DNA from: Serratia sp. H1w
Lineage (GTDB): Bacteria; Pseudomonadota; Gammaproteobacteria; Enterobacterales; Enterobacteriaceae
Assembly: GCF_000633355.1 (NCBI RefSeq)
Contig: NZ_AYMQ01000125.1
Span: forward strand, 1-64,000
Direction: 5' to 3'
Length of the DNA stretch: 64,000 nucleotides
Part shown: positions 27,109 to 34,306 of the stretch, piece after piece
Layout: each line of letters begins with the position of its first letter
Position numbering within the stretch: position 1 is the first letter of the stretch
Translations under genes and position numbers: made by a program
Notes under the pieces: generated by a model
Seen by the model: only the letters and a program-made list of their open reading frames with translations
Told to the model about the DNA's origin: nothing
Database searches by the model: none

Positions 27109-27873
27109 TTAATCCTTGCGTTGCTGGAGACGCCGCAGCGATCGATCACGCCGGGTGTGTTCCCTGCTGAGATCCAGCAAAATTTCCTCGATAAACGCCA
27201 AATGGCGGTGCGAGGCTTCACGGGCCTTTTCAGGTTCGCGTGCCACAATCGCCTCGAAAATCCCGGCGCGATGGCTACTCACTGTTGCCAACATCTCACG
27301 GCGCGAGTAGAGCAATTCAAAGTTCTGACGAACGTTCTGTTCCAGCATCGGGCCCATACAGCGCAGCAGATGGAGTAACACAACGTTGTGGGCAGCCTCG
27401 GTCACGGCAATTTGGTATTGCATGACCGCGTCGGCTTCAGCGTCCAGATCGCCGCTGTCCTGGGCCTGCTGGATCACATGATGGCAATCGCGGATGCGCG
27501 CCAGATCTTCGTCAGTGCCACGCAACGCGGCATAATAGGCAGCGATGCCTTCAAGCGCATGACGGGTCTCGAGCAGATCGAATTGTGATTCAGGATGATC
27601 GGCCAGCAGTTCAGCCAGCGGGTCGCTGAAGCTCTGCCACAGATTAGTTTGTACAAAGGTGCCGCCTCCCTGGCGACGCAGGAGCAGCCCTTTAGCTTCC
27701 AGGCGCTGGATAGCTTCTCTCAGAGAAGGACGGGAAACATCAAACTGTTTCGCCAGCTCTCGCTCTGGAGGCAGCTTTTCGCCTGGACGTAGCGTACCCT
27801 CGAGGATCAGGTATTCGAGCTGCTGCTCGATGACATCTGACAACTTGGGTTGGCGGATTTTGCTGTAGGCCAT
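27109..27873 (-). CDS. pdhR: Pyruvate-responsive repressor PdhR
   Basis: GntR-family (FadR subfamily) regulator of 254 residues that represses pdhR-aceEF-lpd and respiratory genes until pyruvate binds. The N-terminal winged helix (about 10-75) includes [21 protein letters not shown]; the all-helical effector domain follows. The start at 27873 ([13 protein letters not shown]) matches E. coli; an 18-residue in-frame extension upstream crosses the promoter region. A canonical operator lies upstream, consistent with autoregulation. Confidence 0.97.
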   Translation of the reverse strand: MAYSKIRQPKLSDVIEQQLEYLILEGTLRPGEKLPPERELAKQFDVSRPSLREAIQRLEAKGLLLRRQGGGTFVQTNLWQSFSDPLAELLADHPESQFDLLETRHALEGIAAYYAALRGTDEDLARIRDCHHVIQQAQDSGDLDAEADAVMQYQIAVTEAAHNVVLLHLLRCMGPMLEQNVRQNFELLYSRREMLATVSSHRAGIFEAIVAREPEKAREASHRHLAFIEEILLDLSREHTRRDRSLRRLQQRKD

Positions 27874-27906
27874 GGGTGATTTCTTCTCTGCGAAGTGCCC
27901 GGAGTC

Positions 27907-27949
27907 AATTGGTAATACCAATTTCAAAAACGTGACGGTAAAGTAACAA
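27907..27949 (-). promoter_or_regulatory. pdhR promoter with PdhR box
   Basis: The perfect palindrome AATTGGTAATACCAATT (27907-27923) is the PdhR operator consensus. It overlaps a TGAAAT -10 box (27921-27926) that is 17 bp from TTGTTA (27944-27949). Binding here would block initiation, giving pyruvate-relieved autorepression of the pdhR-aceEF operon. Confidence 0.88.
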
Positions 27950-28048
27950 AGTATTCACCTCCTGTCCATATGGGGCTTGATCGAAATCATGAAAGCCGCA
28001 CATTTTAACACTTCAATCCATAAGCCTTTGCAAACCAGTAACTCAGCG

Positions 28049-28060
28049 TTGGTAATACCA
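28049..28060. promoter_or_regulatory. Second PdhR-like box
   Basis: TTGGTAATACCA repeats the central 12 bp of the operator at 27907-27923, with the same AAT centre, but lacks one outer base pair. It lies about 140 bp further from pdhR, toward aroP. Confidence 0.5.
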
Positions 28061-28402
28061 TTTACGAGGTAGCCAGCTGTTTTAACTTTTTTGAAACCTC
28101 TGGTTGGCTAGAGTGCCGGTGTTATATGGCAAGGAGATTAAGGGGGATTTTCACTTTGCAGGCACTGTTCGGGTCTCGTCCCATTAACAAAAAAAAAACA
28201 ATAATGGTGATTATTTTTCGTATTCTGTAATTTATTGCTTACTTCGCGCACACAATCCCCCCGCTCGTCACACAACCCGCATTTTGTTGCCTAAACTGCT
28301 GCAATCTTCACCATTCGAACCACAAAGCAGGTGCAAACTTTCGCACATACCATTATTCTCTGCCAAACGGTAGCGACGCCGTGGAATTTATAGTTATAAC
28401 GT

Positions 28403-28443
28403 CGTAAACAAAAAACAACACACATCGTAATCATTACTTTACG
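28403..28443 (+). promoter_or_regulatory. TyrR-box-like pair upstream of aroP
   Basis: CGTAAT-N6-TTTACG (28426-28443) resembles the TyrR consensus TGTAAA-N6-TTTACA with three mismatches. A poorer CGTAAA-N6-ACAACA starts 23 bp upstream, a spacing common between strong and weak TyrR boxes. TyrR control of aroP is known in E. coli; here it is a weak sequence inference. Confidence 0.3.
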
Positions 28444-28479
28444 GTAATGAGCATTTTGTCACCACAGAGGGTTTCATTG

Positions 28480-29856
28480 ATGGATGGTCAACAGCATGGC
28501 GACCAGCTGAAGCGCGGCCTTAAAAACCGCCATATCCAGCTAATCGCCTTAGGTGGCGCAATAGGTACCGGCCTGTTTCTCGGTATCGCCCAGACAATCA
28601 AAATGGCCGGCCCGTCGGTCATCCTGGGTTATGCAATTGGCGGTTTTATTGCCTTCCTGATCATGCGTCAACTGGGTGAAATGGTGGTCGAAGAGCCGGT
28701 CGCAGGTTCCTTCAGCCACTTCGCCTATAAATACTGGGGAAATTTTGCCGGTTTCGCCTCCGGCTGGAACTACTGGGTGCTGTATGTGCTGGTAGCCATG
28801 GCGGAACTGACCGCGGTGGGCATTTACGTGCAGTACTGGTGGCCGGAAATTCCAACCTGGATCTCCGCCGCCGTGTTCTTCCTGGCCATCAACGCCATCA
28901 ACCTGTCGAGTGTGAAGGTCTATGGTGAAATGGAGTTCTGGTTCGCCATCATCAAAGTGGTCGCCATCATTGGCATGATCGGCTTTGGTGCCTACCTGCT
29001 GTTCAGCGGCCTGGGCGGCCCGGAAGCCAGCGTCACCAACCTGTGGGCCCAGGGCGGATTCTTCCCGAATGGCACCATGGGGCTGCTGATGGCAATGGCG
29101 GTGATCATGTTCTCCTTCGGCGGCCTGGAACTGGTGGGCATTACCGCCGCCGAAGCCGATAACCCGGAAAAAAGCATCCCGAAAGCCACTAACCAGGTGA
29201 TCTATCGCATCCTGCTGTTCTATATCGGCTCACTGACGATCCTGCTGTCACTCTATCCGTGGGGCAAAGTGGTCGAAGGCGGCAGCCCGTTCGTGCTGAT
29301 TTTCCATGCGCTGAACAGCAATATGGTGGCAACGGTGTTGAATATCGTGGTCCTGACGGCTGCGCTGTCGGTCTACAACAGCTGCGTCTATTGCAACAGC
29401 CGTATGCTGTACGGCTTGGCAAAACAGGGTAATGGCCCGAAAGCTCTGCTGAAAGTGGATAGCCGTGGCGTGCCGGTGATTGCCATCGGTTTCTCTGCGT
29501 TGGCAACCGCACTGTGCGTACTGATTAACTACCTGATCCCTGGCCGTGCCTTTGAGCTATTGATGGCGCTGGTGGTGTCTGCTCTGGTGATCAACTGGGC
29601 GATGATCAGCCTGGCGCACCTGAAATTCCGCAAGGCTAAAAACCGTGAAGGCGTTGAGCCGAAGTTCAAGGCGTTCTGGTATCCGTTCAGCAACTATCTG
29701 TGCCTGGCCTTTATGGCCGCCATTCTGGTGATTATGTATCTGACGCCGGGGATCCAGATTTCCGTGCTGTTAATCCCAGTGTGGATCGCCATTCTTGGCA
29801 TCGGCTACTTTATCAAGCAGCGCGGCCAGCAACCGGCTAGTGCCGCAAGCCGTTAA
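28480..29856 (+). CDS. aroP: Aromatic amino acid permease AroP
   Basis: APC-superfamily inner-membrane symporter for Phe, Tyr and Trp, 458 residues with about twelve hydrophobic helices. It is highly similar to E. coli AroP from DGQQHGDQLKRGLKNRHIQLIALGGAIGTGLFLG onward in segments; the helix 1 motif GGAIGTGLF is intact. ATG 28480 is preferred to the ATG at 28447 because it matches E. coli and has GAGG about ten bases upstream. It is divergent from pdhR and is followed by a strong terminator. PheP-like specificity cannot be excluded but the pdhR linkage favours AroP. Confidence 0.95.
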   Translation: MDGQQHGDQLKRGLKNRHIQLIALGGAIGTGLFLGIAQTIKMAGPSVILGYAIGGFIAFLIMRQLGEMVVEEPVAGSFSHFAYKYWGNFAGFASGWNYWVLYVLVAMAELTAVGIYVQYWWPEIPTWISAAVFFLAINAINLSSVKVYGEMEFWFAIIKVVAIIGMIGFGAYLLFSGLGGPEASVTNLWAQGGFFPNGTMGLLMAMAVIMFSFGGLELVGITAAEADNPEKSIPKATNQVIYRILLFYIGSLTILLSLYPWGKVVEGGSPFVLIFHALNSNMVATVLNIVVLTAALSVYNSCVYCNSRMLYGLAKQGNGPKALLKVDSRGVPVIAIGFSALATALCVLINYLIPGRAFELLMALVVSALVINWAMISLAHLKFRKAKNREGVEPKFKAFWYPFSNYLCLAFMAAILVIMYLTPGIQISVLLIPVWIAILGIGYFIKQRGQQPASAASR

Positions 29857-29874
29857 TTTTTAAATTTTTTCTCA

Positions 29875-29899
29875 GGCCCGCCACTGCGGGCCTTTTTTT
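29875..29899 (+). terminator. Terminator of aroP
   Basis: GGCCCGC-CACT-GCGGGCC followed by seven T, 19 bases after the aroP stop. Confidence 0.95.
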
Positions 29900-30043
29900 A
29901 CTCTGAGCATTTTTGCCAACTGGCTCACACTTCTTCCGCAGTGACTGATTTGTCCATCTCTACAACCATTAACTTCTGATAGTTCGCCGCCACACAGGGC
30001 AATAATCGTTATCCAACTGTCCGATCCTGTCATCGCGGAGAAA

Positions 30044-31450
30044 ATGTCCATGAAGAGCAATGCCCTATCGATAAAAGAAAAGATCGGCTACGGCATGGGA
30101 GATGCCGGTTGCAACATGATCGGCGGCGCAATCATGCTGTTCCTCAACTACTTCTATACCGATATCTTTGGCCTTACACCGGCACTGGTCGGCATTTTGC
30201 TGCTGTCCGTGCGCGTACTCGACGCCGTGACCGATCCCATCATGGGCGCGATTGCCGACCGAACCCAGAGCCGCTTCGGCCGTTTCCGTCCGTGGCTGTT
30301 ATGGATTTCCCTGCCTTACGTGCTGTTTAGCGTGATGATGTTTACCACCCCGGAGTGGAGCTATAACAGCAAAGTGATTTACGCCTTTGTCACTTACTTC
30401 CTGATGTCGCTGACCTACACCGCTATCAATATTCCTTACTGTTCACTGGGAGGCGTGATCACCGCCGATCCGCAAGAGCGAGTTTCCTGCCAGTCGTACC
30501 GTTTCATCATGGTCGGCATCGCAACGCTAATCCTGTCGCTGACCTTGTTACCGATGGCGGAATGGTTTGGCGGAGCCGACAAGGCCAAGGGCTACCAGAT
30601 GTCGATGGGCGTGATGGCGTTGATTGCGTTGGCTATGTTCCTGTTCTGCTTTGCGACGGTGAAAGAGCGTATTCGCCCGGCGGTCCCTACACACGATGCG
30701 CTGAAGGCCGATCTGAAAGACGTGTGGAAAAACGATCAGTGGGTGCGCATTCTGCTGCTGACCTTCTGCAACGTTTGCCCCGGCTTTATCCGCATGGCTG
30801 CCACCATGTATTACGTCACCTACGTCATGCAGCAGTCCACCTCATTCGCCAGCCTGTTTATCGGCCTGGGCGTGGTCGGCATGATGATCGGCAGCGCCCT
30901 GGCCAAGCCCCTGACCGACCGCTTCTGCAAGCTGAAAGTGTTCTTCTGGACCAATATCGTGCTGGCCATCTTCTCCAGCGGTTTCTACTTCCTCAATCCG
31001 CAGTTCACCTCGCTGATTGTAGTGGCCTACTTCCTGTTGAATATCCTGCATCAGATCCCTTCACCGCTGCACTGGTCGTTGATGGCCGATGTGGACGACT
31101 ACGGCGAATGGAAAACCGGCAAGCGCATCACCGGCATCAGCTTCTCCGGTAACCTGTTCTTCCTGAAGGTTGGGCTGGCGGTCGCCGGGGCGATGGTAGG
31201 TTTCGTGATGTCTTACTCCGGCTATCAGGCCGATGCGGGTAGCCAAAGCGCTGGGGCACTGCAAAGTATTGTCTTGTTGTTTACCGTGATCCCGGGCGTA
31301 GGTTACCTGATCACCGCTGGCGTGGTCCGTTTGTTGAAAGTAGACCGTAACCTGATGTCACAGATCCAGAGCGATCTGGAAAAACGCCGCGTCAATTATC
31401 AGGAACTGGCGGAATACCGCAAACAGCAGCTTGAAGCCAAACACTCTTGA
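30044..31450 (+). CDS. GPH-family sugar:cation symporter
   Basis: Inner-membrane glycoside-pentoside-hexuronide transporter of 468 residues with about twelve helices. Family marks include EKIGYGMGDAG near the N-terminus, DAVTDPIMGAIADRTQSRFGRFRPW-type sequence in the loop between helices 2 and 3, and HWSLMADVDDYGEWKTGKR in the second half. It resembles E. coli YagG/YicJ-type carriers. A second ATG at 30050 gives better spacing from GGAGAAA and may be the true start. The GH43 gene starts 9 bp downstream, so the pair probably imports and cleaves short arabinose- or xylose-containing oligosaccharides. No cognate regulator lies beside it. Confidence 0.88.
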   Translation: MSMKSNALSIKEKIGYGMGDAGCNMIGGAIMLFLNYFYTDIFGLTPALVGILLLSVRVLDAVTDPIMGAIADRTQSRFGRFRPWLLWISLPYVLFSVMMFTTPEWSYNSKVIYAFVTYFLMSLTYTAINIPYCSLGGVITADPQERVSCQSYRFIMVGIATLILSLTLLPMAEWFGGADKAKGYQMSMGVMALIALAMFLFCFATVKERIRPAVPTHDALKADLKDVWKNDQWVRILLLTFCNVCPGFIRMAATMYYVTYVMQQSTSFASLFIGLGVVGMMIGSALAKPLTDRFCKLKVFFWTNIVLAIFSSGFYFLNPQFTSLIVVAYFLLNILHQIPSPLHWSLMADVDDYGEWKTGKRITGISFSGNLFFLKVGLAVAGAMVGFVMSYSGYQADAGSQSAGALQSIVLLFTVIPGVGYLITAGVVRLLKVDRNLMSQIQSDLEKRRVNYQELAEYRKQQLEAKHS

Positions 31451-31459
31451 GAGGAACTG

Positions 31460-32410
31460 ATGTCTATTTATCCTAACCCACTGATTGAACAGCGTGCCGA
31501 TCCCTTTATTTATCGCCATAGCGATGGCTATTACTATTTTATCGCCTCGGTGCCGGAGTACGATCGCCTGGAACTGCGCCGTGCCCGCCGTCTGACGGAG
31601 CTGGCGCAGGCTCCAGCCAAGGTCATCTGGCGCAAACCCGCGTCTGGGCCAATGAGTAACCTGATCTGGGCACCGGAACTGCACGTTATCGACGGTAAAT
31701 GGTATGTCTACTTTGCGGCGGCCCATAGCCCAGAGATTGCCGACGGTCTGTTCCAGCATCGCATGTTCGCGCTGGAATGCAGCGCTGCCAATCCGCTGGA
31801 AGGAGAATGGCTAGAGAAGGGGCGCATTGAGACGCCAATCGACAGCTTCTCGCTCGATGCCACACATTTTGAGCACCAAGGTAAGCACTATTATCTGTGG
31901 GCACAGCAAGACCCGCAGATCCGGGGGAACTCCAACCTGTATCTGGCAGAAATGGCCAACCCCTGGACGTTGAAGGGGACGCCGGTGATGCTAAGTAAAC
32001 CGGAACTGGCTTGGGAAACTGTGGGTTTTTGGGTAAACGAAGGTCCGGCGGTGATCAAACACGGTAAGCGCGTTTTCATCAGCTATTCTGCCAGCGCCAC
32101 CGACGAAAATTATTGCATCGGCCTGCTGTGGGCAGACATCGATGCCGATCTCCTCGACCCGGCACAGTGGCATAAGGCTAGCGAACCAGTGTTTCGCACC
32201 AGCTATGCCAATCGCCAATATGGCCCTGGCCACAACAGTTTTACCGTGGATGAACAAGGTAATGACGTGCTGGTCTACCATGCCCGTAATTACACCGAAA
32301 TTGAAGGCGATCCGTTATACGACCCGAATCGCCATACGCGAATTAAACCTCTGGAGTGGGATGCCGAGGGAATGCCGCTGTTTGGCGTTCCCCCAGCGGA
32401 TAATCGCTAA
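31460..32410 (+). CDS. GH43 family alpha-L-arabinofuranosidase-like glycosidase
   Basis: Five-bladed beta-propeller glycoside hydrolase of 316 residues, resembling the exo-1,5-alpha-L-arabinofuranosidase subgroup of GH43. The expected acidic triad is visible: Asp14 in RADPF, Asp133 in SFSLDATHFEH and Glu194 in VNEGPAV. There is no signal peptide, so it should act in the cytosol on sugars imported by the adjacent symporter. A GAGAGGAAC ribosome site precedes the ATG. Beta-xylosidase activity, as for E. coli YagH next to YagG, is the alternative; the YGPGHNSFT and NRHTR segments favour the arabinofuranosidase group. A family A repeat begins right after the stop. Confidence 0.87.
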   Translation: MSIYPNPLIEQRADPFIYRHSDGYYYFIASVPEYDRLELRRARRLTELAQAPAKVIWRKPASGPMSNLIWAPELHVIDGKWYVYFAAAHSPEIADGLFQHRMFALECSAANPLEGEWLEKGRIETPIDSFSLDATHFEHQGKHYYLWAQQDPQIRGNSNLYLAEMANPWTLKGTPVMLSKPELAWETVGFWVNEGPAVIKHGKRVFISYSASATDENYCIGLLWADIDADLLDPAQWHKASEPVFRTSYANRQYGPGHNSFTVDEQGNDVLVYHARNYTEIEGDPLYDPNRHTRIKPLEWDAEGMPLFGVPPADNR

Positions 32411-32497
32411 CGGGCGCAGCATGCGGCGCCCCTACGCAATACCTACCCACGACACTGTACAGCTCCCTCGCCCTGTGGGAGAGGGTTGGGGTGAGGA
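32411..32497. repeat. Composite A-B repeat element, left flank of the Mo-hydroxylase module
   Basis: Family A (32412-32431, GGGCGC-AGCATGCG-GCGCCC, then CCTACGCA) is followed after about 25 bp by family B (32463-32497, CTCCCTCGCCC then GGGAGAGGG and TTGGGGTGAGG). It fills the gap between the GH43 stop and the converging cytochrome gene. Confidence 0.72.
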
Positions 32498-32513
32498 GGA
32501 CATCAGTTCTGAT

Positions 32514-33755
32514 TTAATGGGCGTTGCGTAAAGCCTTCACCTGCTCGGCGGTGATATTCGCCGGCAATCCACCCCAGGTCACGCGGAGATAATTGACCAG
32601 TTCAGCAATTTTCGCATCGTCCAGACGATCGGCAAAGCCCGGCATGCTCTGCATACTTTCGTTGCCGGGGAACTGCTGCGCCGGTAGTCCATCCAACACC
32701 GATACGATCAGGTTCTTGCCGTCCGGTTGGCGCAGCGTGGCGTTATCACGCATCGCCACCGCTACGTGCGGCTTGCCAGCGCCATCACGCTCATGGCAAG
32801 CGGAACACTGATCGAGATAGGTGAGACGCCCGGCATCGCTGCCCTGGCCGATTTTAGCTGCCACCGGCTGCGGTGGTTTGTCGCCCATCAGGTAGGTGAC
32901 CAGCGCCTGATGATCTTCCGGCGTCAAATGGCGAGTGCTGAGATCCACCACCATATGCATTTCGCTAAACGCCGAGCCTTGCGGCGCTAACCCAGTGCTG
33001 AGGAAACGGCTCAGATCCTCTGGCGTCCAGCCTCGCTGGGCCAAGGCCTGCGGGGTAATATCCGGCGCAATAAACCGCCCCAGATCGCCACCCTGCATCG
33101 GCTTGCTCAACTCCATCTGCCCCAGCATACCCCGTGGCGTATGGCATTCACCACAGTGCCCAAGTACGTCAGACAGATAGCGGCCACGCTGCCATTCGGC
33201 AGAGTTCCCCTGTGAGCTGACAGGCATCGGATCGCTGTTACGGAACAGTAAATTCCAGCCGATCAACTCCATCCGCTGATTGAACGGGAACGGCATATCG
33301 TTGGCCGGAATGGCGACGTCTACCGCCGGGCGTGACATCAGATAGGCATAGATGGCATCCGCATCCTCGCGCGTGATGCCTTTGTAAGAGGTATAAGGCA
33401 TCGCCGGATACAGATGACGGCCACCCGGAGCAACCCCCTGAGTTAGCGCCAGGAAGAAGTCGTCTTTATTCCAGCGGCCAATCCCATGATCGGCGGAAGG
33501 CGTCAAGTTGCTGCCAAAAATGGTGCCAAACGGCGTATCCAGCGGATAACCTCCCGCCAGCGGTGCTCCACCAGCGGCAGTATGGCAGGCGGCACAGTCG
33601 GCAGCCTGGGTCAGGTAGCGGCCACGGGCAATCTGTTCGCTGCTGGCGGTAACCTGCTGGATCGGGCCGTCGTAGCTGCGGTTTTCCCGCCACCACAGTA
33701 CGGCGATCACGATCGCCGCAATCAGCACAATCAACAATGCGAGACGTTTTTTCAT
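32514..33755 (-). CDS. Triheme membrane-anchored cytochrome c
   Basis: 413-residue cytochrome with an uncleaved-looking N-terminal helix (residues 4-22) and three CXXCH haem sites (CAACH, CGECH, CSACH), one per domain. It resembles the cytochrome subunits of periplasmic alcohol, gluconate and molybdenum-hydroxylase dehydrogenases. It overlaps the 2Fe-2S subunit gene by one base and is last in the operon, so it most likely accepts electrons from the molybdenum enzyme and passes them to the quinone pool or an oxidase. This replaces the FAD subunit found in xanthine-dehydrogenase-type complexes. Confidence 0.9.
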   Translation of the reverse strand: MKKRLALLIVLIAAIVIAVLWWRENRSYDGPIQQVTASSEQIARGRYLTQAADCAACHTAAGGAPLAGGYPLDTPFGTIFGSNLTPSADHGIGRWNKDDFFLALTQGVAPGGRHLYPAMPYTSYKGITREDADAIYAYLMSRPAVDVAIPANDMPFPFNQRMELIGWNLLFRNSDPMPVSSQGNSAEWQRGRYLSDVLGHCGECHTPRGMLGQMELSKPMQGGDLGRFIAPDITPQALAQRGWTPEDLSRFLSTGLAPQGSAFSEMHMVVDLSTRHLTPEDHQALVTYLMGDKPPQPVAAKIGQGSDAGRLTYLDQCSACHERDGAGKPHVAVAMRDNATLRQPDGKNLIVSVLDGLPAQQFPGNESMQSMPGFADRLDDAKIAELVNYLRVTWGGLPANITAEQVKALRNAH

Positions 33756-34306
33756 TACGCCGTCTCCTTCAGCAGGCCTGGGGTTTTCAACACCACGTCA
33801 CGCACCGCTTCGTAATAACGAACATAGCCGGTGCAGCGGCAGATATGGTTCTCCAATGCCTGCTCAATCGCACCTTCCAACTGATCGCGCTGGATCGGCT
33901 CACGCTTGAGCTTCTCGACAAAAATAGTGGCCGCATTGACGAAGCCCGGCGTGCAATAGCCGCACTGGAAGCTGTAATGATCGAGGAACGACTGCTGGAT
34001 TGGCGAGAGCTCAACCACTTCACCTTGGTTATCCACCTGCGCATGGCCTTCGATGGTGCGCACCTGTTTACCATTGAAGAAGTGGGCACCGGTGATGCAA
34101 GTACGGATTTCTTCGCTGGTACCGCTTGGATGGTCGAGGATCGCCACGCAGGCGTGACAGATGCCCTGGCCGCAGCCGAGGCGTGAGCCGGTCAGATCGA
34201 GATATTCATGCAGAAAATCGATCATCATCAGCCCTTCCGGTACCTCGACGGGGCCGTATTGTTTGCCGTTAACGGTCAGGGTTATAGGTTGGGTTTTAAT
34301 GCTCAT
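33755..34306 (-). CDS. 2Fe-2S subunit of a molybdenum hydroxylase (IorA-like)
   Basis: Small electron-transfer subunit of 183 residues with two 2Fe-2S sites: the plant-type cluster in GCGQGICHACVAILD (about 44-58) and the helical-domain cluster in CGYCTPGF and CRCTGY. It resembles IorA of isoquinoline 1-oxidoreductase and PaoA/YagT. It has no Tat signal of its own, whereas its partner does, so it is probably exported as a folded complex with the large subunit. It is linked to both neighbours by 4-bp and 1-bp overlaps. Confidence 0.92.
   Translation of the reverse strand: MSIKTQPITLTVNGKQYGPVEVPEGLMMIDFLHEYLDLTGSRLGCGQGICHACVAILDHPSGTSEEIRTCITGAHFFNGKQVRTIEGHAQVDNQGEVVELSPIQQSFLDHYSFQCGYCTPGFVNAATIFVEKLKREPIQRDQLEGAIEQALENHICRCTGYVRYYEAVRDVVLKTPGLLKETA

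Larger units (their letters stand above)
27950..28479. other. pdhR-aroP divergent intergenic region
   Basis: No gene is seen. It contains the core of a second PdhR-like box, a run of ten A at 28189-28198, and aroP upstream sequence with TATAGT/TATAAC-like elements and TyrR-box-like words near 28400-28443. Confidence 0.5.
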
